Source: an uncultured Eubacteriales bacterium (GTDB taxonomy: Bacteria; Bacillota; Clostridia; Oscillospirales; Oscillospiraceae). Taken from it: a stretch of DNA of 64,000 bases. Under the pieces are notes generated by a model that was not told the DNA's origin, did no database searches, and saw nothing but the letters and a program-made list of their open reading frames with translations. Position 1 is the first letter of the stretch. Every line of letters begins with the position of its first letter. Location of the stretch: NCBI GenBank assembly GCA_900079765.1, contig LT599017.1, forward strand, positions 2,573,766-2,637,765, given 5' to 3'. Below, in pieces: positions 17,987 to 27,432 of this stretch. A program made the position numbers and the translations under genes.

Positions 17987-19234
17987 CTATTTCCAGTTTT
18001 CCAGCAAATACTGCTCCGCCTCGGCGCACCAGAGGCCCTTGTGAGTATCCACGATATCGGCGAGGTCACCGAAACGGGCGTCCCCGGCGGCGAGGCCACG
18101 GAAGTCCTCAATGGCGGTGAGGGGCATGGAGATGTGGCTGTAGATGAGTTTCTTCCCGCCGGGGATGTGGGGCAGGTTCAAAATGGTTTCGCATGCGCAG
18201 TCGAGGCCGCCCACATGGGTGACCATGACGGCTGGATTGATGCGCTCCCCGGCGGACAGTTCCAGGGATTCGATGAGATCGTCGGTATTGCCGCCGGTGG
18301 TGCCCATCAAATGGGTGGAGTTATAGTGCACGTCGTATAGGTTGATCTTGGCTGCAAACTTCTGGTCAGTGGGTCCGGCAAAGAAGTTGAGGCAGCCATC
18401 CCGGGCCAGAATGGCGCTGCCCAGCTCGGCTACCGCCGCCACAGGGGCGTAGACCAGTACGTCGTCAAAACCGCCGTACTTCTCCAGGAGCTCCTTGGCA
18501 GGGTCCTCCATCGCAGAGGTGTCCGCGATATCGAGCTGGACCCCCGCAGCGGCAGCCTTGTCGCCGAGGAGGTGCTTTGCCCGGGCAATGCGCTCGGCAT
18601 TGATGTCTGTGACCACCAGCGTGCCGGGGCGGCGGTCGCAGCTGATGGCGTAGTCCACCGCACCGAGGCCCATGGGCCCCGCGCCAGCTAGGATCGCCAT
18701 CTTGCCTCCCTCGCGGATGCCCATGATGTGGTGATAGTCGCCCATCTTGGTGTGGTAGGCGGCGTGGAGCGCGCCGATACTGCAGCTCATGGGCTCGGCG
18801 AGTGACGCCTCGTAGTACGCTTTGCCCTTGTACTCGAGGAGGCACCCGAGCTCCATGACCTCGGGCGGGATGATCATATAGGTGGCGTTGCCGCCGAAGT
18901 ATTTGTAGGAGTAGCCGGGGCTCCACATGGTGCCCTTATAGTTCAGGGCGGGCTGGAGGGTGAAGCGCATGCCGGGCTTAAATTTGTCCTGATGCTGCTT
19001 ACCTACGGCCACAATGTTGCCCGCCATCTCGTGGCCCATGATGGTGGGATTGTGTAGCACGTCGGGGGGGACGCGCTTGTGATCCTGACCCAGGATAGCA
19101 CATTTATAGGTGGACATACAGACGCTGTCCGAGACCACCTCGGCCAGAATCTCATCGTCCTTCAGCTCGGGGAGCTCAAACTCCTCCAGGCGGAGGTCAT
19201 TGGCCCCGAAAAGTCTTACCGCTCTTGTTTTCAT
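17987..19234 (-). CDS. Zinc-dependent medium-chain dehydrogenase, polyol-phosphate/sorbose-phosphate reductase type
   Basis: The 415-residue protein is a medium-chain zinc dehydrogenase. It has the catalytic cysteine region SVCMSTYKCAILGQ (near residue 37), NPTIMGHEMAGNIV with the GHE zinc ligands (near 65), and a Rossmann segment LAGAGPMGLGAVDYA (near 182). It most resembles the YggP / L-sorbose-1-phosphate reductase (SorE) branch. It lies last in a PTS operon, 20 bases after the PfkB kinase gene, and AGAAGGAG precedes the ATG. The likely role is oxidation of a polyol phosphate delivered by the PTS, or reduction of the matching ketose phosphate. The exact sugar is not decided by the sequence. 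Confidence 0.8.
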   Translation of the reverse strand: MKTRAVRLFGANDLRLEEFELPELKDDEILAEVVSDSVCMSTYKCAILGQDHKRVPPDVLHNPTIMGHEMAGNIVAVGKQHQDKFKPGMRFTLQPALNYKGTMWSPGYSYKYFGGNATYMIIPPEVMELGCLLEYKGKAYYEASLAEPMSCSIGALHAAYHTKMGDYHHIMGIREGGKMAILAGAGPMGLGAVDYAISCDRRPGTLVVTDINAERIARAKHLLGDKAAAAGVQLDIADTSAMEDPAKELLEKYGGFDDVLVYAPVAAVAELGSAILARDGCLNFFAGPTDQKFAAKINLYDVHYNSTHLMGTTGGNTDDLIESLELSAGERINPAVMVTHVGGLDCACETILNLPHIPGGKKLIYSHISMPLTAIEDFRGLAAGDARFGDLADIVDTHKGLWCAEAEQYLLENWK

Positions 19235-19254
19235 ATCGTCGCACTCCTTCTCTT

Positions 19255-20184
19255 TCAGACGCCGTGGCAGACGACGCAGCTATAAAATTCCTTTACCTTG
19301 TCAAGGCTAGGGGGGCTGCTTCCCTCCTCAGTGACCTTGGCGTTTGCAGTCGCCATAGCCCATCGGGCGGCCTCCTTCCAGTCGAGCCCCCGGTCCTGAC
19401 ACCACGCGAAGGCGGCCAGCATAGAATCCCCTGCACCCACGGTGCTGCGCACGTCCACTTCAAGGTTTTGGGCCAGTAAGATCTCGCCGTCCTTGCAGAA
19501 GAGCGCGCCCTTGGAGCCGAGGGAAACAACCGCCAGGCCGACGCCCCGGGAGACGAGCTCCCGCGCGCCGGAGACGAGGTCCTCTGTGGTCTCCATGGGG
19601 CGGCCCAGCAGACGGGAGAGCTCCGCGTCGTTTGGCTTGACCAGATAGGGCGCGGCCTCCACCGCTCTGGCGAGGAGCGCGCCGTCCAGGTCGGCATATA
19701 CATACGCGCCCAGCTCTTTACAGCGCTGCGTCCAGGCCTTGAGCAGGTCTTCGGGTACGCCACGGGGCGCGCCGCCTGCGAACACCACGATATCCCCCTC
19801 CCCTACCCGGGCGAAGAGCTTTTCGCCCAGTACGGAAATCACGGTGGCATCTACGGTGGGGCCGGGCTCGTTGATGTCGGTATAGGTCTTGTTTTTCTCA
19901 TCCACAACCTTCAGATTGGTTCGGGTGTCCCCGTCTATGAAGAGGAAATCATTCTCCACCCCCATCTCGTCCAGGCGGCTTTTGATATAACGGCCGGCGT
20001 CCCCACCCAGTATACCCATGGCGAGACTCTTGCCGCCCAGGGCGTTCACCACCTTGCAGACGTTGATACCCTTGCCGCCCGGATCCAGATGGATGTCCTG
20101 TATGCGGTTCACCTGGTCCACGGCAAAGTCGGGGATATAGGCCGTCTTATCCAGCGCCGGATTCAAGGTCATGGTGATGATCAT
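19255..20184 (-). CDS. PfkB-family sugar-phosphate kinase (1-phosphofructokinase/tagatose-6-phosphate kinase type)
   Basis: The 309-residue protein begins MIITMTLNPALDKTAYI, with DPGGKGINVCKVVNALGG near residue 33 and the anion-hole signature GAGDSMLAAFAW near 250. These define the 1-phosphofructokinase/LacC branch of the PfkB (ribokinase) family. It would phosphorylate a ketose phosphate to a 1,6-bisphosphate. The ATG overlaps the EIIA stop by four bases (ATGA), which shows tight coupling. The kinase does not decide between fructose-1-phosphate and tagatose-6-phosphate as substrate. No aldolase is present in the window. Confidence 0.88.
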   Translation of the reverse strand: MIITMTLNPALDKTAYIPDFAVDQVNRIQDIHLDPGGKGINVCKVVNALGGKSLAMGILGGDAGRYIKSRLDEMGVENDFLFIDGDTRTNLKVVDEKNKTYTDINEPGPTVDATVISVLGEKLFARVGEGDIVVFAGGAPRGVPEDLLKAWTQRCKELGAYVYADLDGALLARAVEAAPYLVKPNDAELSRLLGRPMETTEDLVSGARELVSRGVGLAVVSLGSKGALFCKDGEILLAQNLEVDVRSTVGAGDSMLAAFAWCQDRGLDWKEAARWAMATANAKVTEEGSSPPSLDKVKEFYSCVVCHGV

Positions 20185-20672
20185 GCGTCCGCCTCCCCGC
20201 TGGTGAGAGTGCGCAGGATAAATTCCGGGTCGTCGGTCTCCTGCAGCTCCTTCAGAAGGTCGCCCTTCATGATGATGTGGGCCACGGCCTGGAGGATGGG
20301 CAGATGCTCCTCTCCCAGTCCCGCAATGCCTACCAGGAGCTTGGCGCTGCCATCTTCAAAGGCGACGCCCTCACCCGCAAACTGGAGCACTACCAGCCCG
20401 GTGGATTTTATATACTGTTTGGCGGTGCCTACCCCATGGGGGATGGCCACCCCTTCTCCGAGATAGGTGGTAACGGTCTTCTCCCGCTCCACCATTGCTT
20501 CGATATATTCCTCGCTGACGCTGCCGCGCTCCACCAGCATCCTGCCGGCCAGGCGGATGGCATCAAACTTCTCCATGGGGGGGAGCTGGACCCGGATGTC
20601 CGAGATTTTCAGGCAACTGAAACTCCCGCTCTCCTCCGACCCGTCGTTCTTCTTCTTAAAGAAAAGGCCCAT
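20181..20672 (-). CDS. PTS mannitol/fructose-type EIIA component
   Basis: The 163-residue protein is a single EIIA domain of the mannitol/fructose family. The phosphorylated histidine is in GVAIPHGV (near residue 95), and a conserved AFEDGSAKLLVGIAG segment follows. It passes phosphate from HPr to the EIIB domain of the transporter gene in the same operon. The start used is ATG 20672 with AGGAG eight bases upstream; the maximal frame begins inside the regulator gene and is less likely. The first 20 residues are polar and rich in lysine and serine, an unusual extension before the domain. Confidence 0.9.
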   Translation of the reverse strand: MGLFFKKKNDGSEESGSFSCLKISDIRVQLPPMEKFDAIRLAGRMLVERGSVSEEYIEAMVEREKTVTTYLGEGVAIPHGVGTAKQYIKSTGLVVLQFAGEGVAFEDGSAKLLVGIAGLGEEHLPILQAVAHIIMKGDLLKELQETDDPEFILRTLTSGEADA

Positions 20673-20688
20673 CACTGTTTCTCCTTTA

Positions 20689-22716
20689 TTATTTGCTGTT
20701 GCCATAGTATTCCGCAAGCACCTGTTCCACCGCGGCGTAGCACTGATCCCGGTCGCCCGTACAGAGCGCGTCCACCAGCCAGGGGTACTCCACAGTGGAG
20801 GATCCCACCGCGCTCAGCACGTCCACCGCCTGGCGCGGGCCATCCTGTGGAGCCAGCATGATGAGGGCGGAGCGCGGTCTCTGCCCGTCCGCCACGGTGA
20901 TGCACCCGTCCAGCCAGACGACGCCCAGATAGGCCTGGGAAACTCCCGGTGTGCGGCAGTGGAGGAGCATACAGCGCCCGTCGGGTGTGAGGGTGCTGCC
21001 GTACCGCTCCCTTGCAAAAAGGCTCCGGGCGATGGCAGCCCGCTGAAGGTCGCTGCGCCCTACCGTCTCGGCGGTAAATTCAATTAGCTCCTCCGTGCTC
21101 TTCAGGCCCTTCCCACTGCGGAAGAAGAAGTTGTTCAGGAGGTCCAGAATACTGTCGATGAACCGCTTGGAATCCTCAAGCGTACTGGCTATGTTTACGT
21201 GTTCCGCAGCCGGCGCAGCGGTAGGTGAAACTCGCTTGCAGGTGAGCAGGAGCTGGCGCAGGCTCTCCTTCTCCTCATCCAGCAGGAAGGGGGACACGAC
21301 CGCGCACGGGAGCGGACAGTCCCTGATAGGGATAGTTGAGATCATGAGCTCGGCCCCCTGCCGGCGCAGATCCTCGAAGTCCAGATTCATGGTGGAAATC
21401 ACGTCCACAATGGCGATATCGGAAAACTCCCGCTCCACCCGCAGGGAGAGGAGCTTGGCGCTGATGATGCCGCTGGGGCAGCAGATAATGGCCTTGTAGC
21501 GGCGCTGCAGGTGCATCCGCCGGTCCTCCAGCGCCACCCCCAGATGGATGGCGATGTATCCGATCTCGCTCTCGGGAACGCTTACCCCCAGCTCCTCCTC
21601 AATAGCGCTGACGCCGGATTTTGCCAGCTCATAGAGCTCACCGTAGTGCTTCTTGATATCATCCAGCATGGGGTTTCTGATCTCCATGTGCATATTGAGC
21701 CGGGAAATGGTGGGAATGAGATGGCGCAGGAGCGCGTCATAAAAGGCATTGTTGTTGCCGATGATGAGACCCGTCTTATTTTCGGTGATGCGCATAAGCC
21801 TGTCAGCAATGCGCGCCGCCTGCTGCTCGTGGTAGCGGTCGTCGAACCGCTTGAGTCCCTGCGCGGAGTGCAGTATGGCGGCGAGATACCCCAGCTCCCC
21901 TGAGGGTATAGTGACTTGGAATTCCCGCTGGACAAGCTCTAAGAGCCGGCTCGCCAGGCGTGTCTCCTCCTCGTCCTCCCCCGCGATCTTGGCGAGGTCG
22001 TCCACCGCGATTGCACACCCCGCCTCCACTCGCTGGAGTATGAAGTAGAGGTGTACCACAATGGCGGTGTAGCTCCTGTCGCTGAGGAACACGTCCCGCA
22101 CGTCAGGGGCACTGTCCACCAGCGCCCGGAGCGCCGCCAGCTTCTCCCTATCGTAGAGGCCGGAGATAGGCAGCAAGTCAAACTCTCCGGGTTTCTGGTC
22201 AGTGTTCTGGTAGAAAAGCGCCACCAGGGCCTGACGGCGGCGCCACTCGTCCGCTTCTATGTAAATGCCCACACCGGGCTTGCGTACTAATTCAATGTGG
22301 TTCTCACCAAGCCACTTCTCACAGCGATTCAGGTCACTGCCAATGGTGGCCTCGGTGACGTCCAACTCCTGGGTAAATGCATAAATTTTAATGGGTTCCT
22401 GCTCCGTAAGAAGCTGAGTCAGCAGGTAGTTCACCCGCTCGGCGGAGGAGAGTCCCGCCGGATTCTGGCGGGACAGCCCAACCAATGCATGGAGTGTCCC
22501 ACGCTGCTCTTCGCTGCCGCGGAACCGCACGCCATAGCCGGACTTGGTCTCCAGAAGCGCGCTCTGCTCACCCAACAGGGCGTGCAGCTTTTCAAGCTCG
22601 CGCAAAATGGTGCGCTTGCTGAGGGACAGGCGCTGGGCAATGGTGTTCATGGTGACAAAACCGTCGCTGTCCAGAATCATTTTTAAGATAGAACCCTCTC
22701 TGGTGGAGAGCTGCAT
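20689..22716 (-). CDS. BglG/MtlR-type PTS-regulated transcriptional activator
   Basis: The 675-residue protein has the modular layout of MtlR-like activators. Two N-terminal helix-turn-helix regions come first (about residues 5-160; TIAQRLSLSKRTILRELEKL is clear). Two PRD domains follow, the second with the histidine in YIAIHLG. Next is an EIIB-Gat-like domain with the cysteine in IICCPSGI, and a C-terminal EIIA-Mtl-like domain with histidine in LLHCRTPGV. Phosphorylation by HPr and the EII proteins would set its activity according to substrate and glucose. ATG 22716 has GAGGG eight bases before it; a GTG at 22725 is also possible. It lies between the EIICB and EIIA genes of its own operon. 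Confidence 0.9.
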   Translation of the reverse strand: MQLSTREGSILKMILDSDGFVTMNTIAQRLSLSKRTILRELEKLHALLGEQSALLETKSGYGVRFRGSEEQRGTLHALVGLSRQNPAGLSSAERVNYLLTQLLTEQEPIKIYAFTQELDVTEATIGSDLNRCEKWLGENHIELVRKPGVGIYIEADEWRRRQALVALFYQNTDQKPGEFDLLPISGLYDREKLAALRALVDSAPDVRDVFLSDRSYTAIVVHLYFILQRVEAGCAIAVDDLAKIAGEDEEETRLASRLLELVQREFQVTIPSGELGYLAAILHSAQGLKRFDDRYHEQQAARIADRLMRITENKTGLIIGNNNAFYDALLRHLIPTISRLNMHMEIRNPMLDDIKKHYGELYELAKSGVSAIEEELGVSVPESEIGYIAIHLGVALEDRRMHLQRRYKAIICCPSGIISAKLLSLRVEREFSDIAIVDVISTMNLDFEDLRRQGAELMISTIPIRDCPLPCAVVSPFLLDEEKESLRQLLLTCKRVSPTAAPAAEHVNIASTLEDSKRFIDSILDLLNNFFFRSGKGLKSTEELIEFTAETVGRSDLQRAAIARSLFARERYGSTLTPDGRCMLLHCRTPGVSQAYLGVVWLDGCITVADGQRPRSALIMLAPQDGPRQAVDVLSAVGSSTVEYPWLVDALCTGDRDQCYAAVEQVLAEYYGNSK

Positions 22717-22762
22717 CGTGAACACCCTCTTTCCTTTTTAAATACGAGATTTACAGCCTTTC

Positions 22763-22793
22763 GGGAGAGCGGCCCTCTTCCGGCCGCTCTCCC
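22763..22793. other. GC-rich hairpin between the EIICB and regulator genes
   Basis: GGGAGAGCGGCC and GGCCGCTCTCCC form a 12-pair stem around CTCTTCC. No T run follows on the minus strand, so it may act as an mRNA stabiliser or partial attenuator that keeps the regulator below the transporter. Confidence 0.6.
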
Positions 22794-22807
22794 AAAAAGC
22801 ACGGTAC

Positions 22808-24217
22808 CTAAACCCGCTGGAGCCCCTTTAGCTCCTCGATGAGCCCGTCGTACTCGGTGGGGCTCATAAAGTTGTTGATGGTGTATACCTTCACGCCGGG
22901 CGCTCTCTTCTGGACCCGTTCAAGGAAGGTGTGCTGGGTGACGATGTAGGTGGCGCTCTCAGGGATCTCCTCGATTGCGCTGTGGAGCACCTTGGCCTCG
23001 ATGCCCACCCCGGCCAGTTTCTTTTGCAGGGTAGTGGCGCCCATGGCACTGGAGCCCATGCCCGCGTCGCAAGCAAAGACGATGACGCCGTCAAACTTTG
23101 TGAGGCTGGCGGGCGCGGCCTTGACGCCCTTGCTCTCGCTCTTCATGGCCTTGACCTTGTCCTTTGCGGCGGAGAGGTCGCCCTCACTGCGGGCGGCACT
23201 GCGTTTTACGAAGGGGGCGGCCACAAGGAAGGATACCGCCGTTGCCACCACAACGCCCAGAATGACGCCGAAGAAATTACCCCTGGGGGTCATGGCCAGC
23301 AGGGCGAAGATGGAGCCGGGGGACGGAGTAGCTACAAGGCCCACGCCCGTGATGGAGAAAGTAAGCAGGGCGGACGCGCCGCCGGCGATGACAGCCAGCA
23401 GGAGCGCGGGGTTCATCAGTACGTAGGGGAAATAGATCTCGTGGATGCCGCCCAGGAAGTGGATGATCGCCGCGCCGGGCGCACTGTCGCGGACGGAGCC
23501 CTTGGCGAAGACCCAGTAGGCCAGAATGATGCCCAGGCCCGGGCCGGGGTTGGTCTCAACCAGGAACATAATGCTCTTGCCGAACTCGGAAGCCTGGGCC
23601 ACGCCGATGGGGCCCATGATGCCGTGGTTGATGGCGTTGTTAAGGAAGAGGACCTTGGCGGGCTCCACGAAGATGGAGAGTAGGGGCAGGAAGCCTGTCG
23701 TGTAGATGATGTTGGCGCCGTTAATCAGGATGTTGGTGATCAGGGTGACGAAGGGCCCAATGAGGAAAAAGCCGAGGATGGCGAGGAGCATACCGATGAT
23801 GCCGAGGGAGAAGTTGTTGACCAGCATCTCGAACCCCGCAGGGATCTTGCCGTCCAAGAGGGCGTCAAACTTCTTGATGACCCAGGCCGCAAAGGGGCTC
23901 ATAATCATCACGCCCAGGAACATAGGGATGCTGGAGCCCACGATAATGCCGATGGCCGCGATGGCCGCGATGACGGCGCCCCGCCCTCCAGCCACGTTCT
24001 TACCGGCAGTATAGGCCACCAGAATGGGAAGCAGATATTTGAGCATCGGGTCGACCAGAGTGGCCAGCTGTTCGTTGGGGAGCCACCCGGTGGCGATGAA
24101 GAGTGCCGTGATAAGGCCCCATGCGATAAAGGCGCCAATATTGGGCATGACCATGCCGCTGAGGCTGCGTCCTACGCCCTGAACCAGAGATTTACCCTTG
24201 ACTTTGGATTCAGACAT
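22808..24217 (-). CDS. PTS mannitol-type EIICB transporter
   Basis: The 469-residue protein has an EIIC membrane domain (residues about 12-335) with the family-specific FLGGIHEIYFPYVL motif (GGIHE near residue 259). A basic linker follows, then an EIIB domain with the phosphorylated cysteine in CDAGMGSSAMGA (near 382). Both motifs are those of the mannitol family (MtlA/CmtA). EIIA is a separate gene in the operon. The start is ATG 24217 behind AAGGAGGTAAGG; the longer frame to 24436 has no ribosome site. No mannitol-1-phosphate dehydrogenase (MtlD) is nearby; the operon has a zinc dehydrogenase and a PfkB kinase instead. The real substrate may therefore be another hexitol. Confidence 0.92.
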   Translation of the reverse strand: MSESKVKGKSLVQGVGRSLSGMVMPNIGAFIAWGLITALFIATGWLPNEQLATLVDPMLKYLLPILVAYTAGKNVAGGRGAVIAAIAAIGIIVGSSIPMFLGVMIMSPFAAWVIKKFDALLDGKIPAGFEMLVNNFSLGIIGMLLAILGFFLIGPFVTLITNILINGANIIYTTGFLPLLSIFVEPAKVLFLNNAINHGIMGPIGVAQASEFGKSIMFLVETNPGPGLGIILAYWVFAKGSVRDSAPGAAIIHFLGGIHEIYFPYVLMNPALLLAVIAGGASALLTFSITGVGLVATPSPGSIFALLAMTPRGNFFGVILGVVVATAVSFLVAAPFVKRSAARSEGDLSAAKDKVKAMKSESKGVKAAPASLTKFDGVIVFACDAGMGSSAMGATTLQKKLAGVGIEAKVLHSAIEEIPESATYIVTQHTFLERVQKRAPGVKVYTINNFMSPTEYDGLIEELKGLQRV

Positions 24218-24602
24218 TTCCTTACCTCCTTCAAATACGCTCTCTCCGGAGACAGCCGCCTGATCAAAGCGGTGGAATCGGCCGAGCGGCCTCCCGTGCA
24301 CAGGAAACCGGGCGATTTCTCCTTGCTGCAGTTTGATTTTATACACATTGCACTGTTTTCGCAAGTAAAACAAAGGTGACTTTCGTCCATTTTTATCAAT
24401 GACAATTTTATATTGATTCGATTTCGTCACCAGCAATGGCGACAGCCGCTTTGTTTTCCCGTCTTTTTACATTTTTCAATGGAGATTTCCCACAATTAGG
24501 CAGGCCAACCTTTGTGCAAATGGCTGATGAAAAAGAGGGGGCTTTGAACCACCCTCTCCGCTGTGTTATAATTTTTATATCATTTATAGAAAGAGGATAC
24601 CA
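24218..24602. promoter_or_regulatory. Divergent intergenic region with the DUF4317 promoter
   Basis: On the plus strand TTGAAC (24544-24549) and TATAAT (24567-24572) are 17 bases apart and drive the DUF4317 gene. On the minus strand a TATAAA (near 24336) precedes the PTS operon, but its -35 is poor, as expected for an activator-dependent promoter. The leader of the PTS operon is about 110 nt. No gene is supported in this stretch. Confidence 0.65.
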
Positions 24603-25733
24603 ATGAACGAAAAGGAAATTGCTGAGCTCCGACGCCGGTTCCGCCCGGATAGAAGCAGCATCACCCATATCCGGGGCTGCTTTGTCAATGAGAGCCGGGA
24701 GATCGTCTCCCAGTTCGACCAGTCGATGGGCATGCTGGGCCAGGACGATGCGGAGCTCATTCTAGCTACGATCCGACGCACTCTGTCGGGTACGCTGGGC
24801 AAAAACCTCGTCGATATTGAGTTCGCCACGGCGCAGGTGGTGGATGGAGACGAGCACAAGCTCCTGATGGTCTTGCGCGATTCCGCCCTCAAGCACGAGG
24901 ACACGGTACAGGCCTTGTTCCAGCGCGTCATCGCCTCCCTCGATATCGAGGGCAATTATCTCATTCTTCTGGCCCGAGACGCCTATGATGTGCCCTACCG
25001 CTCCCAGGACGGCGAGAAGCAGGCCGACGCCTCTTCCGAGTCCTTCTCCTACATACTGTGCAGCATCTGCCCCGTCAAGCTTACCAAGCCCGCCCTCAGT
25101 TACGCCGCGGAGCGGAGCGAGTTCTCCCATCTGAAGGTGGACTGGGTGGTCTCCCCGCCGGAACTGGGGTTCCTCTTCCCCGCCTTCGATGACCGCAGCA
25201 CCAACCTCTACGGCGCGCTCTACTACACAAAGGACGTCACCGAGAGCCACAAGGACTTTATCGACGCTATCTTCCGTACCGAACCACCCATGCCCGCCGC
25301 CGCCCAGAAGGAGACCTTCCAATCCCTTTTGGGTGAGACTCTGGCGGATGAGTGCAGCTACGAGGTCGTACAGGCCGTTCAAGGCGAACTGTGCGGCATG
25401 ATCGCGGTTCACAAGGAGAGCAAGGAACCCGAGCCGTTGGTGCTGAACAAAGGTGCCGTTAGGCGCGTCCTCTCCTCCTGCGGCGTCTCCAAGGAGCGGG
25501 CGGATATCTTCGAGGTGCAGTTTGACGACTCCTTCGGCGAAGAAACCGAGCTCAGCCCCCGCAACCTGGTCGATACCAAGCAGATCGAGGTCCGCACCCC
25601 CGACGTGAAGATCCAGATAAGCCCCGACCGGGGCGACCTCCTGGAGACCCGTGTGATAGACGGCGCCAAATACATCCTCATCCGGGCCGACGAGGGCGTG
25701 GAGGTCAACGGGGTAAATATTAAGATTAAATAG
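24603..25733 (+). CDS. DUF4317 domain protein
   Basis: The 376-residue protein starts MNEKEIAELRRRFRPDRSSI and has a conserved IRGCFVNESREIVSQFDQSMG segment near residues 23-42. Both are typical of the DUF4317 family (PF14199), which is common in Clostridia. It is soluble, without signal peptide or membrane segments, and acidic. The family has no established function. The gene is monocistronic, with a consensus promoter about 30 bases upstream and AGAGGA before the ATG. It stands divergently from the PTS operon, with no sign that they share a role. Confidence 0.85.
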   Translation: MNEKEIAELRRRFRPDRSSITHIRGCFVNESREIVSQFDQSMGMLGQDDAELILATIRRTLSGTLGKNLVDIEFATAQVVDGDEHKLLMVLRDSALKHEDTVQALFQRVIASLDIEGNYLILLARDAYDVPYRSQDGEKQADASSESFSYILCSICPVKLTKPALSYAAERSEFSHLKVDWVVSPPELGFLFPAFDDRSTNLYGALYYTKDVTESHKDFIDAIFRTEPPMPAAAQKETFQSLLGETLADECSYEVVQAVQGELCGMIAVHKESKEPEPLVLNKGAVRRVLSSCGVSKERADIFEVQFDDSFGEETELSPRNLVDTKQIEVRTPDVKIQISPDRGDLLETRVIDGAKYILIRADEGVEVNGVNIKIK

Positions 25734-25832
25734 CGCGCCGCGCCGGAGAACCGCCAACGAGGGCGAGAGGAGGAGAGAAGAACCAGCTCTCTGTCTTCTC
25801 TTACCTTGATAACTATGCCGGGAATAGGAAAA

Positions 25833-25861
25833 GCCCGGAGCCTACCGTGTAAGCTCCGGGC
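25833..25861 (+). terminator. Hairpin downstream of the DUF4317 gene
   Basis: GCCCGGAGC and GCTCCGGGC form a perfect nine-pair stem with an 11-base loop, 100 bases after the stop. It lacks a T run, so termination is uncertain. Confidence 0.5.
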
Positions 25862-25977
25862 GCGTAATATCCTTCTATGCACAGGTATGGCGCTATGGTC
25901 TTATTACAAATCAGAAACTGCTGATTATTTAAATATCTGTATAAGCCAAAAAACGAGTATGCGGGGAGTAGAATGCA

Positions 25978-26583
25978 ATGGAATTTAGGGATAAATTACA
26001 ACAATTACGGAAACAGAAAAACTTAACGCAAGAAGAAGTCGCCGATATGCTTTTTGTCTCTCGCACGGCAATTTCAAAATGGGAATCGGGACGCGGGTAT
26101 CCGAGTATTGATTCACTTAAAGCGATTTCAGCGCTGTTTTCAGTATCCATAGATAATCTGCTTTCGGGGGAGGAATTGATTTCACTCGCCGAAGCTGAAA
26201 ATGAAGAAAAGACCAGAACTTTGCATTACTTGGTGTTCGGAATACTCGACTGCATGATGGCGATACTCTTCTTCTTTCCTTTATTTGGACAGCAGGGAGA
26301 CGGAATGATATACAATGTCTCACTCCTTGTTCTTACGGGCGTTCCCGCTTACATTAGGGTTCCATACATCTTAATTGTAATAGTAACGGTCATATTCGGC
26401 GTTGCCATGCTTGCCTTGCAAAACCTTCGTCATCGAATATGGCTGAAAATCAACCTGGCAACATCTCTTTCTCTCAGTATTTTGGGCGTATTAATCTTTA
26501 TCATAAGCGGCCAGCCCTATGTGGCCGTTTTTGTGTTCTGTATGCTCATTTTTAAAGGAGTTTTGCTTATAAAACAGCAATGA
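25978..26583 (+). CDS. XRE-family regulator fused to a membrane domain
   Basis: Residues about 1-65 are a classical Cro/C1 helix-turn-helix (KLQQLRKQKNLTQEEVADML, then VSRTAISKWESGRGYPSIDSL). Residues about 80-200 contain four hydrophobic segments. Such HTH-membrane fusions are frequent in Clostridia and are thought to sense envelope or membrane signals, with no defined ligand. GGGGAG lies nine bases before the ATG. The gene opens an AT-rich stretch whose codon use differs from the GC-rich genes around it. It is followed by a PAP2-type membrane phosphatase, which could be its partner. Confidence 0.85.
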   Translation: MEFRDKLQQLRKQKNLTQEEVADMLFVSRTAISKWESGRGYPSIDSLKAISALFSVSIDNLLSGEELISLAEAENEEKTRTLHYLVFGILDCMMAILFFFPLFGQQGDGMIYNVSLLVLTGVPAYIRVPYILIVIVTVIFGVAMLALQNLRHRIWLKINLATSLSLSILGVLIFIISGQPYVAVFVFCMLIFKGVLLIKQQ

Positions 26584-26693
26584 TACGAATCGTGTCACCC
26601 ATGTGACCGCGGGATTCTTACGTTTTACTAATCTCAATGGTAAGGTTTATATCGAGCGAAAATCATACCAGAATATTGAATGGAGATTAGAAA

Positions 26694-27359
26694 ATGAAAA
26701 AAAGAATCCAAACAAGCTTTATTGTGACGGGAGTATTGTTTATACTTTTTGCTGCACTGATAATCGCGCTCCTAAACATAGATGTTAAGCCCATAGGTCC
26801 AGAGCAATCCTGCATTGGTCTCGCAACTGTAAACGAATTTATATTTAATCTGATAGGAGTAAATTTGTTTTGGTATAACGTTACCGACTGGTTTGGTGTT
26901 GCTGTAATTATGGTCGCTTTTAGCTTTGCCGTATTAGGATTAGTGCAACTGATCAGGCGAAAAAGCATCAAGCGTGTGGATACGAGCATTATTGTATTGG
27001 GTGCCTTCTATTTTCTGGTATTCGCTTGTTATGTTCTGTTTGAGAAATTCATTATAAATTTTAGGCCAATTATCATCCACGATGGATTGGAAGCATCTTT
27101 TCCTTCGTCTCACGTAATGATTGTAATATGCATCATGAGTACTGCGATATTGCAGGTTCATGCCTTACTGAAAAATAGAATCATAAGGATTGCGGCAGAT
27201 TGCATATTTACCGCGGTCATTGTTATAACGATTATCGGGCGATTCATATCAGGCGTTCACTGGTTCACCGATATTTTGGGAGGATTGCTGCTTGGCTCGG
27301 CGCTGATTATGCTGTACTATTCACTTACAATATATATAGCATTCAAGCATCAATGTTGA
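26694..27359 (+). CDS. PAP2-family membrane phosphatase
   Basis: The 221-residue protein has about six membrane segments and the three phosphatase motifs of the PAP2 superfamily: KFIINFRP near residue 120, FPSSH near 137, and [12 protein letters not shown] near 182. The last two contain the catalytic histidines. Family members remove phosphate from lipid phosphates such as phosphatidic acid or undecaprenyl pyrophosphate at the outer membrane face. The ATG has GGAGATTAG upstream. The gene is AT-rich like its neighbour, the XRE-membrane protein, and lies 110 bases after it. Confidence 0.88.
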   Translation: MKKRIQTSFIVTGVLFILFAALIIALLNIDVKPIGPEQSCIGLATVNEFIFNLIGVNLFWYNVTDWFGVAVIMVAFSFAVLGLVQLIRRKSIKRVDTSIIVLGAFYFLVFACYVLFEKFIINFRPIIIHDGLEASFPSSHVMIVICIMSTAILQVHALLKNRIIRIAADCIFTAVIVITIIGRFISGVHWFTDILGGLLLGSALIMLYYSLTIYIAFKHQC

Positions 27360-27380
27360 ACTGTCTATTTATCTATAGCA

Positions 27381-27408
27381 TTGCACGAGCATGTTGCTGT
27401 GGTATAAT
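27381..27408 (+). promoter_or_regulatory. SigmaA promoter of the VOC gene
   Basis: TTGCAC (27381-27386) and TATAAT (27403-27408) are 16 bases apart, and the -10 is preceded by TGG, an extended -10. Confidence 0.75.
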
Positions 27409-27432
27409 ATAGCAGTCTTTATGGGGGCAATT

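Noticed and set aside
24408-24668. Minus-strand 86-codon frame across the PTS/DUF4317 intergenic region
   Set aside because: It covers the consensus promoter of the DUF4317 gene and has no recognisable protein features.
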